A stretch of DNA of 40,704 bases, taken from assembly GCA_028817305.1 (NCBI GenBank), contig JAPPPX010000165.1, positions 1 through 40,704 of the forward strand, given 5' to 3'. This stretch comes from Gammaproteobacteria bacterium (lineage in GTDB: Bacteria; Pseudomonadota; Gammaproteobacteria; Porifericomitales; Porifericomitaceae). The notes under the pieces were generated by a model. It did not search any database. It was not told the origin of the DNA and saw only the letters and a list, made by a program, of their open reading frames with translations. This document shows positions 15,845 to 24,859 of the stretch, piece after piece. How positions within the stretch are numbered: the stretch's first letter is position 1; the number at the start of each line of letters is the position of its first letter. The position numbers and the translations under genes are program-made.

Positions 15845-15870
15845 GTTTCGCCAAAAAGGTTTCGCCAAAA
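15843..15870. repeat. 14-bp perfect tandem duplication beside the pilA terminator
   Basis: AGGTTTCGCCAAAA occurs twice in direct succession (15843-15856 and 15857-15870). It lies between the two terminator hairpins and contributes the A-tract (T-tract on the minus strand) of the proximal one. Confidence 0.95.
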
Positions 15871-15900
15871 AAAAACGCCCCACCGGGAGCCGGCGGGGCG
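15867..15900 (-). terminator. intrinsic terminator of pilA
   Basis: On the minus strand an 11-bp stem with one mismatch (15890-15900 with 15876-15886, loop 15887-15889) is followed by nine T residues (15875-15867). It lies 27 bp past the pilA stop. Strong termination fits a highly expressed pilin gene. Confidence 0.88.
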
Positions 15901-15926
15901 CATATCCGCTAACGAACGTCGGGTCT

Positions 15927-16415
15927 TTACATGCCCGGCGGGTTGACGGGACCGGGAGACGCGGTACCCCGGCAGTTGGCCGGCAGATACTTCTGGGCCA
16001 AGCCGCCGCTAGGAGCTGAGCAGGTCCACGTGACGCCGCTCGAGCTACCCGTGGCCGCGTACTCTAGCGTCTGGCCCGCAGCGGTATCGCCGCCGATAGC
16101 CTGGTAGGCGATGGACACTGTCGCTGCCGTATTGCTGACTCGATTGTATGTGATGCCCTGTACGATATCCGTAGCGTAGGAGTTAGTGAGCCCCATACCG
16201 GCTTCCTGCTGGTCGGCTGGCATGAAGCCGCTCGAGATATATGCCTCGGCGATGCTGGCCTTGGCCGGCGCGAACAGGTTGATGCCCTCCGTAACCTTGG
16301 CCCGTATCGAGTTATCAATGAAGGCCGGGATGGCGATGGCGGACAGGATGCCGATGATGACGATCACCACCATCAGCTCGATCAGGGTGAAACCCTGCTG
16401 GATTTGCTTCTTCAT
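15927..16415 (-). CDS. pilA: type IV major pilin
   Basis: This encodes a 162-residue prepilin. A short basic leader MKKQIQQG is followed by the cleavage site G8/F9 and the class a N-terminal helix FTLIELMVVIVIIGILSAIA with Glu at mature position 5. PilD, encoded in this window, would cut after G8 and methylate the Phe. The C-terminal part has two cysteines (WTC and ANC) framing the disulfide D-loop of type IVa pilins. The ATG at 16415 follows AGAGGGAAAGCAAG. A longer frame to 16439 would spoil the leader. The gene lies downstream of pilR, behind a sigma-54 promoter, and ends in strong terminators. This arrangement fits a major pilin rather than a minor one. Confidence 0.93.
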   Translation of the reverse strand: MKKQIQQGFTLIELMVVIVIIGILSAIAIPAFIDNSIRAKVTEGINLFAPAKASIAEAYISSGFMPADQQEAGMGLTNSYATDIVQGITYNRVSNTAATVSIAYQAIGGDTAAGQTLEYAATGSSSGVTWTCSAPSGGLAQKYLPANCRGTASPGPVNPPGM

Positions 16416-16480
16416 CTTGCTTTCCCTCTGTGGAACCATATGGTTTTCGGCGCCTTTGCCGCGCCTTCGCCATTAAAAGT

Positions 16481-16496
16481 AGCAGGAACCGTGCCA
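16481..16496 (-). promoter_or_regulatory. sigma-54 (-24/-12) promoter of pilA
   Basis: The minus strand reads TGGCACGGTTCCTGCT, matching the sigma-54 consensus TGGCAC-N5-TTGCW except for one base, with GG and GC correctly spaced. It lies 65 bp upstream of the pilA start. PilR, a sigma-54 activator encoded just upstream on the same strand, is the expected regulator. Confidence 0.88.
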
Positions 16497-16657
16497 GGGA
16501 CGCAATTCCCTTTGTGGGAAGGCGCCTCGCACGGGCGCCGCCCGCTTCGGAGGGCGAATATCCAGGGCTTGCCGCGACCCAATGCGTCGAATTGTGACGT
16601 GTTGCGTCGCTATTCTCGGCGGGCGCGGCCTTCCCGCAAGACGGCGCCCGCGCGTCG

Positions 16658-18007
16658 CTATTCCAGGTTCAGCTTCTTCAGGCGGTAGCGCAGGGCGCGC
16701 AGGCTCAGCCCCAGGAGCTTGGCGGCCCGGGTCCGGTTCCAGCGGGTCTGTTGCAGGGCGGCGAGGATCTTCCCCTTGGCGACATCGTCCAGCTGGCGGT
16801 CCAGGCCGGCCTCGGGCGCCGGCGCCTCCTCCGGCGCCTCCTCCGGCGCGGCCTGCGGCGACGCGGCCGGCAGTCGCAGATGCTCGGGGGAGACCGTGCC
16901 GGAGTCGCACAGCGTCAGGGCCCGTTCCAGGATGTTCTCCAGTTCGCGCACGTTGCCGGGATAGTCGTAGCGCCGCAGCCGTTTCAGCGCGGCGGCGCTT
17001 AGCCGCGGCGGCGCGCGGTCGGCGCGGCGGGCCAGCCGTTGCAACACGGCTGCCGCCAGCGGCGGGATGTCTTCGCGGCGCTCGCGCAGGGGGGGCACAT
17101 GCAGTGCGATCACCTGCACCCGGTAGTAGAGGTCGCGGCGGAAGCGTCCGGAGGCCACCAGCGGTTCCAGCGGTTGTTGCGCGGCGCTTAAGATGCGCAC
17201 GTCCACCGGCCGTTCCCGTTCCGCGCCCACCGCCCGCACGCTGCGCTCCTGGATGGCGCGCAGCAACTTGACCTGGAAGGAAGCCGGCAGATCGGTGATC
17301 TCGTCAAGGAACAGGCTGCCGCCGTCGGCGGCCTGGAACAGGCCGTCGCGGTGTCCCGTGGCGCCGGTGAAGCTCCCCTTGCGATGCCCGAACAACTCGC
17401 TCTCCACCAGTTCGGCCGGGATCGCGGCGCAGTTGACCGGCACGAAGCGGCCGTTGCGTCGCGGCCCCTGCTCGTGGATGAGGCGCGCGACCAGTTCCTT
17501 GCCGGTGCCGGTCTCGCCGTGGATATAGACCGGCGCCTGGCCGCGCGCCAGGCGGGCGGTCTCCGCCAGGAGATGGCGGATGGCGGGGCTGTTGCCGACC
17601 AGCCGGGTGCGAGTTGCCGCGCTGTCCGCGGGCAGCTGCAGGGCGTTGCGGATCAGGGTGCGCAGTTGCGCCAGGTCAACCGGTTTGCCGATGAAATCGA
17701 AGGCGCCGGCCTTCAGCGCGCGCACGGCGCTTTCCACGTTGCCATGGGCGGTGATGACGATGATCGGGATTCCGGGGTGGCGCTTCTGCGCGAACTTCAC
17801 CAGTTCGAGGCCGTCGCCGTCCGGGAGCCGCATGTCCGTGAGGCAGAGCCGGGGGGATTGCTCTTGCAGCGCCCGCTTCGCCCCGGCGATGTCCGGCGCC
17901 TCCAGTCCCGCCAGCTCCATGCGCCGCAACGTGAGCAGCAGCAATTCCCGGATGTCCCGTTCGTCGTCCACGACCAGGACTTGCGGGTTGGCGGCGGCGG
18001 GCTTCAT
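16658..18007 (-). CDS. pilR: sigma-54-dependent response regulator PilR
   Basis: This encodes a 449-residue NtrC-type regulator. The receiver domain has the acidic pair near VVDDE, phospho-acceptor Asp58 (LTDMRLPDGDG), Thr86 and Lys108. The AAA+ domain has Walker A GETGTGKE (164-171), the sigma-54 contact loop GSFTGA (211-216) and Walker B SLFLDEI. A Pro/Glu/Ala linker with APEE repeats leads to a Fis-type helix-turn-helix (RTRAAKLLGLSLRALRYRLKK). The ATG at 18007 overlaps the pilS stop (ATGA), so the two are translationally coupled. It should activate the sigma-54 promoter in front of pilA, 162 bp beyond its own stop. Confidence 0.95.
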   Translation of the reverse strand: MKPAAANPQVLVVDDERDIRELLLLTLRRMELAGLEAPDIAGAKRALQEQSPRLCLTDMRLPDGDGLELVKFAQKRHPGIPIIVITAHGNVESAVRALKAGAFDFIGKPVDLAQLRTLIRNALQLPADSAATRTRLVGNSPAIRHLLAETARLARGQAPVYIHGETGTGKELVARLIHEQGPRRNGRFVPVNCAAIPAELVESELFGHRKGSFTGATGHRDGLFQAADGGSLFLDEITDLPASFQVKLLRAIQERSVRAVGAERERPVDVRILSAAQQPLEPLVASGRFRRDLYYRVQVIALHVPPLRERREDIPPLAAAVLQRLARRADRAPPRLSAAALKRLRRYDYPGNVRELENILERALTLCDSGTVSPEHLRLPAASPQAAPEEAPEEAPAPEAGLDRQLDDVAKGKILAALQQTRWNRTRAAKLLGLSLRALRYRLKKLNLE

Positions 18008-19653
18008 ACCGCGATGGCGCTGTCCGGCGGCTCGAAGCGGACCCGGAAGCAGCAGCCCCCGGTCGAATTGGCATGCAGGCCCAGGGCGGCGCGGTTTGCC
18101 TCGCACAGTTGACTGGCGACATACAGCCCCAGTCCCGAGCCGGCGGCCTCGGTGGTGAAAAAGGGTTCGAACAGCCGCTCGCGGTACTCTTCGCGAATCC
18201 CCCGGCCGCTGTCTATGACGTCTATGTACGGGGCGCGGCTGTCCGCCTCCGTGCCGCAGACCAGTTCCAGCAGCGGCTGTCGGCGGCTGTAGCGGAGCGC
18301 ATTTTCCCCCAGGTTCCACAACACTTGGTGGAGTTGGCTGGCGTCCGCGCTGACCGGGCCCGCCCGGCGCTCGATCCGGGTTGAGACATCGTCCGGGCGC
18401 AACGATTTCGTCTCCGCGAATTCCCTGGCGAATGCCGGCAGCCATTGGTCCATATGCAGCTCTTCCCGGTGCGCCGCCTGCCGGCCGAGCGTCATGACAT
18501 TCTCCACGATGCCGTTCATGCGTTGCCCGTTGCGGGCGATGATCTGCACCAGGCGGCGCTCCTCCGCGGAGAGGGCGGCGGACTCGTGCAGCAGTTGGCC
18601 GGCATGGCTTATGGCGCCCAGAGGATTGCGTATCTCGTGGGAGATGCTGGCGGTCAGGCGGGCGAGAGAGGCGTTCTTCAGGGCTGTCGCCCGTTGCTGC
18701 ACGGCGGCCGAGTCTTCCAGCACGATGAGCCAGCCCGGCGGCGCCTGGCCGTCTTCTTGCAGCGGGATGCCTTGCGCCTCCAGTTCCCCGAGGCGGGTGC
18801 GGAAGGGCGCCCGGCGCTCGCATTTCTGTGCCAGTATGGCCATGTCTTCGGACAGCTCGCCCAAGGCGCGGCCCTGCGGTTCCCGGGCCGCGTCGCCCAA
18901 CAGGCGCATCGCCGAGCGGTTGCCGAATTGCACCCGCAGGCCGCCATCGAGGACCAGGACCCCGGTTTGCAGCATCCGCAGGATGCGCTCGTTCAGCTGG
19001 GCGAGGTCTTCCGCCTTGCGCCGTTCCCGTTCGGCCTGCGCTTCGCTGGTTGCCACCCGCCTGGCGCCGAAGGCGCCGGTGCCGGCGGCGGCGTAGAAGG
19101 CAAGGCAGAAGAGCCCCGTCTGCGGGAAGTTCGCCAGGCTGGGGGAATAGACGAGATAGGCGTACAGCTCCTGGTACAGGACCGCCATGGCGGCCAGGGA
19201 GGCGTACAGGAACACCGCGGGGTTGCCCGCCAGGATGCTGTTGCCGGCAATGCTGACCAGCAGCAACAGCTCGAAGCCGTTGCCCACGCCGCCGCTCGCG
19301 TACATCATCAGGGAGAGGGCGACGATGTCGGCGAGCGTCCCCAGGGTGAGTTGCGTCATGTAGGAGGGCCAGCGCAATTGCGCCAGGATGGCGCCCGGCA
19401 GGGAGCACAGGAGATAGCCGACGACCGTTGCCGGGAACAGGCCCCGGTGGGGCAGGTCGCCGGGGGACGGCAGCCAGTCGGCCAGGATCATGCCGAGGAA
19501 CAGGAACGCGATCGCGTTGCGGTACAGGGAGAAGTACAGGAGACCGCGCCAGTTGGCGCGCGGGGGGCGGAGGTCGAAAATCGGCGCCCACCGGAAGGGC
19601 GGTCGTTCTTTCCGCTCAGCCCCGGCAGCGGTTACAGCGGAAATCCTCTCCAT
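18004..19653 (-). CDS. pilS: sensor histidine kinase PilS
   Basis: This encodes a 549-residue inner-membrane kinase. About six membrane helices fill residues 37-195, followed by a coiled linker (ERERRKAEDLAQLNERIL), a PAS-like domain (about 222-320), a dimerisation H-box SISHEIRNPLGAISHAGQ with phospho-acceptor His339, and an ATPase domain with N-box LWNLGENALRYS and G-boxes DSGRGI and GSGLGLYVA. The ATG at 19653 is preferred over the one at 19665, because GGAGG directly abuts the latter and would leave no spacing. Its partner PilR overlaps by four bases. In Pseudomonas the equivalent kinase senses pilin in the membrane, a role inferred here from homology. Confidence 0.93.
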   Translation of the reverse strand: MERISAVTAAGAERKERPPFRWAPIFDLRPPRANWRGLLYFSLYRNAIAFLFLGMILADWLPSPGDLPHRGLFPATVVGYLLCSLPGAILAQLRWPSYMTQLTLGTLADIVALSLMMYASGGVGNGFELLLLVSIAGNSILAGNPAVFLYASLAAMAVLYQELYAYLVYSPSLANFPQTGLFCLAFYAAAGTGAFGARRVATSEAQAERERRKAEDLAQLNERILRMLQTGVLVLDGGLRVQFGNRSAMRLLGDAAREPQGRALGELSEDMAILAQKCERRAPFRTRLGELEAQGIPLQEDGQAPPGWLIVLEDSAAVQQRATALKNASLARLTASISHEIRNPLGAISHAGQLLHESAALSAEERRLVQIIARNGQRMNGIVENVMTLGRQAAHREELHMDQWLPAFAREFAETKSLRPDDVSTRIERRAGPVSADASQLHQVLWNLGENALRYSRRQPLLELVCGTEADSRAPYIDVIDSGRGIREEYRERLFEPFFTTEAAGSGLGLYVASQLCEANRAALGLHANSTGGCCFRVRFEPPDSAIAV

Positions 19654-19849
19654 TCGTCTGCGCATCCTCCGTTTGCCGGGGGACGAAAGTCCCGCAGCGC
19701 GTGCATCGCCTCGTTGCGCGGGGCCGCGCTCCGCCCCGCCGAAGGCGGTCGCGGGCCGTCTCCAGGCCCCGTAACGCGCGGCGCAGAGCCAGTAGCAGGC
19801 ACATCGCCAGCCCGGCGGCGATCAGCGCCAGCAACGCTATGCGTAGCAT
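19616..19849 (-). CDS. PP0621-like zinc-ribbon membrane protein
   Basis: This encodes a small protein of 77 residues: one membrane helix (MLRIALLALIAAGLAMCLLL), a basic linker and a C-terminal zinc ribbon with two CxxC pairs (CTRCG and CNRC). It matches the PP0621 family, short proteins commonly found just before pilS in gammaproteobacteria. The ATG at 19849 places the hydrophobic helix at the N-terminus. A longer frame to 19906 is possible. Its end overlaps the pilS start by 38 bp, implying coupled translation. The function is unknown. A link to the pilus regulatory locus is only positional. Confidence 0.75.
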   Translation of the reverse strand: MLRIALLALIAAGLAMCLLLALRRALRGLETARDRLRRGGARPRATRRCTRCGTFVPRQTEDAQTNGEDFRCNRCRG

Positions 19850-20007
19850 AGGGGCCTTGCCATTGAGCGATTCTCCGTTCGGCTGGTAGAATGAGGCGAG
19901 GCGCACGCGGTTTCTTTAGCAAGTATGCCATCGCCCGGCACGAACTTTCACGATATATCATAACACCGCGGGTAACACTGCGGAGAAACGGAGGGACGCG
20001 ATTTTCC

Positions 20008-21195
20008 ATGCATCTGCACGAATACCAGGCCAAGAAATTGCTGCAGGAGTACGGTATCCCGGTGCCGCCGGGCGAGCCCGCCTTTAGCGTGCGGGAGGCG
20101 TTGCGTTGCGCCGCCGAGCTGGGCGAGGGAGGGTGGATCGTCAAGGCGCAGGTGCACTCCGGCGGCCGCGGCAAGGCGGGCGGCGTTCAACGCGCCCGGG
20201 ATTGGCAGGAGTTGGAGCGACAGGTGCGCGGCTTGCTGGGGACGCGGCTGATGACCCGGCAGTCGGCTCCGGAGGGCAAGCCGGTGCATTGCGTGCTGGT
20301 GCAGGCCGCCGTCGGCATCAAGCGCGAGTTATATTTGGCGCTGCTGGTGAACCGCAGCGACTGCCGGGTGGCGATCGTCGCCTCCGCCGCCGGCGGCATG
20401 GACATTGAGGAGATCGCGGAGCGGGAACCCGACAAGATTCACCGGCTGGCGATTGACCCGGTATTTGGTCTCGGCGCCTACCAGTGCCGGCAATTGGGTT
20501 TTCTGCTGGGGCTGGACGCCGGGCAACGGCGCCGGTTGACGGCGATCCTGCGCGATATGTACCGGTTGTTTGCGGACAAGGACCTGAGCCTGCTGGAGAT
20601 CAATCCGCTGGTGATCGATGACCGCGGGGAACTCCTGGCCTTGGACGCCAAGATCAGCATAGACGACAACGCCCTGTTTCGGCAGGGAATCCTTGCGGAG
20701 TGGCGGGACCCGACGCAGACGGACGAGAAGGAGAGCATGGCCAAGCGCTTCGACCTCAATTATGTTGCCCTGGACGGGAATATCGGTTGCATGGTGAACG
20801 GCGCGGGCTTGGCGATGGCCACCATGGACATCATCCAGTTGCATGGCGGCAGGCCGGCGAATTTCCTCGACGTGGGCGGCGGCGCCACTACGGAGCGGGT
20901 GTCGGAGGCATTCAAGATCATTGTCAGCGACCCCCAGGTGCAGGCGATCCTGGTCAATATTTTCGGCGGCATCGTCCGTTGCGATCTGATTGCGGAGGGA
21001 GTGATTCAGGCGGTGCGCGAGGTGGGGGTGCGGGTGCCCGTGGTCGCCAGGCTTGAGGGGACGCAGGTGCGCAAGGGGCGGCAGCTCCTGACCGACAGCG
21101 GGCTGGCGATTACCCCCGCGGAGGACCTGGCGGATGCCGCGGTCAAGGCGGTGGCGGCTGCCGGAGAAGATACGGATGCCGATCCTGGTAGATAA
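20008..21195 (+). CDS. sucC: succinate-CoA ligase beta subunit
   Basis: This encodes 395 residues. The N-terminal ATP-grasp part begins [20 protein letters not shown] and has [16 protein letters not shown] and LLEINPLV. The C-terminal CoA-ligase part has [32 protein letters not shown] and [15 protein letters not shown]. With SucD it interconverts succinyl-CoA and succinate with nucleotide phosphorylation in the TCA cycle. The ATG at 20008 follows GGAGGG by 12 bases and gives the universal start. The frame overlaps sucD by 20 bp, so the two are coupled. The genes are not next to sucAB here. The group could in principle be a malate-CoA ligase, but the SucD sequence argues for succinate. Confidence 0.94.
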   Translation: MHLHEYQAKKLLQEYGIPVPPGEPAFSVREALRCAAELGEGGWIVKAQVHSGGRGKAGGVQRARDWQELERQVRGLLGTRLMTRQSAPEGKPVHCVLVQAAVGIKRELYLALLVNRSDCRVAIVASAAGGMDIEEIAEREPDKIHRLAIDPVFGLGAYQCRQLGFLLGLDAGQRRRLTAILRDMYRLFADKDLSLLEINPLVIDDRGELLALDAKISIDDNALFRQGILAEWRDPTQTDEKESMAKRFDLNYVALDGNIGCMVNGAGLAMATMDIIQLHGGRPANFLDVGGGATTERVSEAFKIIVSDPQVQAILVNIFGGIVRCDLIAEGVIQAVREVGVRVPVVARLEGTQVRKGRQLLTDSGLAITPAEDLADAAVKAVAAAGEDTDADPGR

Positions 21196-22048
21196 GCACA
21201 CGCGGCTTTTGTGCCAGGGCTTTACCGGCCGCCAGGGCAGTTTCCATTGCCGGCAGGCCATGGAATACGGTACGCGCCTGGTGGGCGGGGTGACTCCGGG
21301 GCGCGGCGGCGAGAGCCACCTGGACCTGCCTGTTTTCAACACGGTCGCCGAGGCCGTGCGCGAGACCGGCGCCGATGCCAGCATGATCTTCGTCCCGGCA
21401 GCCTTCGCCGCCGATGCCATCATGGAGGCGGCGGATGCGGGGATCGGCATGATCGCCTGCATTACCGAGGGGATCCCGGTGCTGGATATGGTGCGGGTGC
21501 GCGCGGCGCTGACACCTTGTTCCGCGGTCCGCTTGATCGGGCCGAACTGCCCGGGAGTGATTACCCCCGGGCAATGCAAGATGGGAATCATGCCCGGGGG
21601 CATTCACCGGCCCGGATGCGTAGGCATCGTTTCCCGCTCCGGCACCCTGACCTACGAGGCGGTGCATCAGACCAGCGGCAACGGGCTGGGCCAGAGCACC
21701 TGTGTGGGGATCGGCGGGGACCCGATCCACGGGATGGGTTTCGTGGATTGCCTGCGGCTGTTCGAGGAGGACGAGCAGACCCGGGGAGTTATCCTGGTCG
21801 GGGAGATCGGCGGCACGGCCGAGGAAGAGGCCGCCGAGTTCATCGCGGCGGAGATCAGCAAGCCGGTAGCGGCTTATATCGCCGGCGTCACCGCGCCGCC
21901 GGGTCGGCGCATGGGCCATGCCGGCGCCATCGTTTCGGGAGGGACGGGCGCCGCGGAGCAGAAATACCGCGCACTGGAGAAGGCGGGCGTCGCCACGGTT
22001 CGTTCCCCGGCCGAGTTGGGCGATGCCATGGCGAAGTTGCTGCAATAG
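21176..22048 (+). CDS. sucD: succinate-CoA ligase alpha subunit
   Basis: This encodes 290 residues, matching the E. coli alpha subunit throughout: [58 protein letters not shown] and [11 protein letters not shown]. The phosphorylated active-site histidine is His248 in RRMGHAGAI. It binds CoA and carries the phosphohistidine intermediate. The ATG at 21176 lies inside the last codons of sucC, with GGAGA about ten bases upstream. nadE follows after 35 bp, so sucC-sucD-nadE probably form one operon. Confidence 0.95.
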   Translation: MPILVDKHTRLLCQGFTGRQGSFHCRQAMEYGTRLVGGVTPGRGGESHLDLPVFNTVAEAVRETGADASMIFVPAAFAADAIMEAADAGIGMIACITEGIPVLDMVRVRAALTPCSAVRLIGPNCPGVITPGQCKMGIMPGGIHRPGCVGIVSRSGTLTYEAVHQTSGNGLGQSTCVGIGGDPIHGMGFVDCLRLFEEDEQTRGVILVGEIGGTAEEEAAEFIAAEISKPVAAYIAGVTAPPGRRMGHAGAIVSGGTGAAEQKYRALEKAGVATVRSPAELGDAMAKLLQ

Positions 22049-22083
22049 CCGCCGCCATCGGCCGCGGTTCCGGGTAGGGTTGC

Positions 22084-23781
22084 ATGTCCGCCCCCGTGTT
22101 GCGCATCGTCCTTGCCCAGCGGAACTTTACGGTCGGCGACATCGCCGGCAACGCGGAGCGCATCGTTGCGTCTTCGGAGGCCGCCCGGGACGAGCACCGC
22201 GCCGATCTCGTCCTGTTCCCCGAGTGCAGCCTCACCGGCTACCCTCTGGACGACCTGCTCTACAGGCCGGATCTGCACCGCCAAGTCGAAGACGGCCTGG
22301 CGCGCATCGCGCAACGGGTGCACGGCATCCATATGCTGATCGGCCATCCCCGCCGGGAGGAAGGGGCGTTGTACAACGCCTGTACCTTGCTCAGGGACGG
22401 CGAGCGGCGCCTGACCTACTGCAAGCGCAATCTGCCGAATTACGGCGTATTCGACGAAAAAAGACATTTTACCCCCGGTGACCGGGTGCATCTGGCGCAC
22501 ATCAACGGGGTGCGGATCGCTCCCACGATCTGCGAAGACATCTGGCACCAGGAACCGGCGCGGCGCATCCGCGCGGCGGGCACGGAGCTGCTGGTCAATA
22601 TGAACGCCTCTCCTTTCGATATCGGCAAGCCGGAAGAACGGCGGCGGGTGTTGCGGGACCGGGTTCGGGAAACGGGGCTGCCCATCCTCTATGCCAACCT
22701 GGTCGGCGGCCAGGATGGCCTGGTGTTCGATGGCGGCTCCATGGCCGTGGATGGGAGCGGCAGCATCCTCTTGCAGGCGCCTTTGTTCCGCGAGGGGCTG
22801 TACTTGCTGGAGTGCCGCCGCGGGGCGGGGGGAGGGCGCCTGGAGTTGCGCGCTTCCGTGACCACGCCGCTCCCGGAGCCTGTGGAGCGCGTTTACCGGG
22901 CATTGGTCATGGGGGTCGGGGATTACGTGCGCAAGAACGATTTCGCGGGTGCGCTGGTCGGCGTGTCCGGGGGCATAGACTCGGCCCTGACCTTGTGCAT
23001 TGCCGTAGATGCCCTCGGTTCTGACAGCGTCGAGGCCCTGCTCCTGCCCTCTCGACATACGGCCGCAATGAGCGTCGAGGATGCCAGTGAATTAGCGAAG
23101 CGGTTGGGGGCGCCGTACCGCATCCTGTCTATTGAGCGGACCTGCCCTGCCGTTCTGGAGACCCTGGGCGATGATGCCTTCCCTGCCGGCACGGGAGATA
23201 CGGAAGATACGGTGGCGGAGAACGTGCAGGCGCGGTGCCGCGGCGTATTGCTGATGGCCGTGTCCAACCGGAGTGGGAAGTTGGTGTTGGCGACCGGCAA
23301 CAAGAGCGAGGCGGCGGTAGGCTATACGACCTTGTATGGAGATACGGTGGGCGGTTTTGCCCCGCTGAAAGATATCTACAAAACCCGCGTGTACGAACTT
23401 GCCCGCTGGCGCAACCGCCAGGGGCGGGTCATTCCCGACCGCATCCTGGAGCGGCCGCCAAGTGCGGAGTTGCGGCCGAACCAAACGGACCAGGACTCTC
23501 TGCCCCCTTACGCGACGCTGGACCCGATCCTGGAGCGCTATATTGAACGGGACCAGAGTCCGGCGGAGATCGTCCGTGCCGGCTTCGATGCCGCCACCGT
23601 GCTGCAGGTGGCCGCACTGGTTGGCCACAGCGAGCACAAGAGGCGCCAGATGCCGCCCGGGGTGCGTATCGGCAAGCGCTGCTTCGACCGGGACCGGCGC
23701 TACCCGATCTGCTCGCGTTACCGGGAAGGCTGCCCCTCCGAGCCCCCCTCCGAACCCCCTGGACATTCGGGCGCTGCCTGA
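22084..23781 (+). CDS. nadE: glutamine-dependent NAD synthetase
   Basis: This encodes a 565-residue two-domain enzyme that amidates nicotinic acid adenine dinucleotide to NAD. The N-terminal nitrilase-type glutaminase has the triad Glu47 (LFPECSLTGYP), Lys114 (CKRNLPNYGVFDE) and Cys150 (TICEDIW). The C-terminal synthetase has the pyrophosphatase P-loop SGGIDSAL (295-302), ATGNKSE and GDTVGGFAPLKD. The ATG at 22084 matches the family N-terminus. It ends with a short Pro/Glu tail. The TGA is immediately followed, with no spacer, by the antisense stop of bamD. It is third in the likely sucC-sucD-nadE operon. Confidence 0.96.
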   Translation: MSAPVLRIVLAQRNFTVGDIAGNAERIVASSEAARDEHRADLVLFPECSLTGYPLDDLLYRPDLHRQVEDGLARIAQRVHGIHMLIGHPRREEGALYNACTLLRDGERRLTYCKRNLPNYGVFDEKRHFTPGDRVHLAHINGVRIAPTICEDIWHQEPARRIRAAGTELLVNMNASPFDIGKPEERRRVLRDRVRETGLPILYANLVGGQDGLVFDGGSMAVDGSGSILLQAPLFREGLYLLECRRGAGGGRLELRASVTTPLPEPVERVYRALVMGVGDYVRKNDFAGALVGVSGGIDSALTLCIAVDALGSDSVEALLLPSRHTAAMSVEDASELAKRLGAPYRILSIERTCPAVLETLGDDAFPAGTGDTEDTVAENVQARCRGVLLMAVSNRSGKLVLATGNKSEAAVGYTTLYGDTVGGFAPLKDIYKTRVYELARWRNRQGRVIPDRILERPPSAELRPNQTDQDSLPPYATLDPILERYIERDQSPAEIVRAGFDAATVLQVAALVGHSEHKRRQMPPGVRIGKRCFDRDRRYPICSRYREGCPSEPPSEPPGHSGAA

Positions 23782-24564
23782 CTACTTGATCCGGATCCGC
23801 TCGATCTCGGCAATCTCCTTGGACTGGGGGTAGTTCAGCCGCAATACGCGCAAAGCGTCGCGCGACAGTTCCTCCAGTTCCAGAACCTTGTAGGCCCGGG
23901 CCATGATCGCCAGCGCCATGGGCGTCGAAGGCGTGCGCGGGTAATGCTGTACCACGTATTGGGCGCGATTGGCGGCTGCCAGGTAGGCGCCGCGATTCAG
24001 GTAATAGTTGGCCACGCTGATCTCGTGCTTGGCCAGGATATTGCGCAGATAAACCATGCGCTGCCCGGCATCCGGGGCATACTTGCTGTCTGGGAATTTG
24101 CGCCGCAACTCCGCGAAGTACTCGAAAGCCTGTAGTTTGGAGGCCGGGTCTCTTTGCGAGGCGTCGAGGCGGAGATAGCGATCCGCCAGGCCGCCGCCCC
24201 GGTAGAAATTCGCCAGACCGCGCAGGTAGTATGCGTAATCCACGTGCGGATGCTGGGGATAGCGCTTGATGAACCGGTCGCAGGTATCGATCGCGTTGTC
24301 CGATTCTTCGCTCTTGTAGTAGAGATAGGCCAGGTCCAGGAGGGCTTGTTGGCCGTATGCGCCGAACGGAGAGCGGCTTTCCAGGGCCGTGTACATTTCC
24401 TTCGCTTGTTCATAGTTGCCGCTCTGCAGGGCGCCCTTGGCCTCTGCGTAAAGCCGTTCCGCGGGCCAGTCCGCGAAGGCGTTTTTGCCGGAGGAGCCGC
24501 ATGCCGTCAGGAGGCAGGGCAACAACAAACAGGCGACGCTCCGGAGCATGGTCATCGCAGGCAT
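23782..24564 (-). CDS. bamD: outer membrane assembly lipoprotein BamD
   Basis: This encodes 260 residues. A lipoprotein signal peptide ends in LLTAC with lipidated Cys22, followed by about five TPR helices: ERLYAEAKGALQSGNYEQA, QALLDLAYLYYKSEESDNAI, HVDYAYYLRGLANF and KHEISVANYYLNRGAYLAA. BamD is the essential lipoprotein of the BAM complex, which inserts beta-barrel proteins into the outer membrane. The ATG at 24564 is taken, but ATGs at residues 4 and 6 are equally possible because no clear ribosome binding site separates them. Divergence from rluD is the conserved bamD-rluD arrangement. Its stop codon abuts that of nadE. Confidence 0.95.
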   Translation of the reverse strand: MPAMTMLRSVACLLLPCLLTACGSSGKNAFADWPAERLYAEAKGALQSGNYEQAKEMYTALESRSPFGAYGQQALLDLAYLYYKSEESDNAIDTCDRFIKRYPQHPHVDYAYYLRGLANFYRGGGLADRYLRLDASQRDPASKLQAFEYFAELRRKFPDSKYAPDAGQRMVYLRNILAKHEISVANYYLNRGAYLAAANRAQYVVQHYPRTPSTPMALAIMARAYKVLELEELSRDALRVLRLNYPQSKEIAEIERIRIK

Positions 24565-24720
24565 GATCGGGGAAGATTAGAGCAGGGAGGCGCCCTACCG
24601 CAAGTCCGCGTCCCTTTACTGTCGGCGCCATACGGAATTCGCCGATGCAAATATGGTGCATGCAAGCAGGGACGCACAAGCCGTTACGCAAAGGAGCGCG
24701 AAGCGCGCGCTTGCTATGCT

Positions 24721-24791
24721 GGATTCCGGCTTTCGCCGGAATGACGAGGTAAAGGGCGGGAATGACGAGGTAAAGGGCGGGAATGACGAGG
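24721..24791. repeat. 71-bp dispersed repeat, copy 2
   Basis: This is identical over 71 bp to 14-84, with the same hairpin (GGATTCCGGC-TTTC-GCCGGAAT) and tandem 21-bp units. It sits in the bamD-rluD intergenic region, 69 bp before the rluD start. The flanks of the two copies diverge at once on both sides, which marks the limits of the repeated unit. Confidence 0.9.
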
Positions 24792-24859
24792 TGGGGCATG
24801 GGAATGGGAGGCCGGCGCACTGGCCCCCGGCATTGCGGTAGCATAATCTTGTCTGCGGT

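Noticed and set aside
16658-19591. A single 977-codon minus-strand frame suggesting a PilS-PilR fusion
   Set aside because: Only its last 449 codons are PilR. The upstream part is out of frame with the clear PilS kinase and is a composition artefact. The genes overlap by ATGA.
24653-24841. Short frames across the bamD-rluD intergenic repeat
   Set aside because: They only translate the 71-bp repeat, which is also present at the window start in unrelated context.
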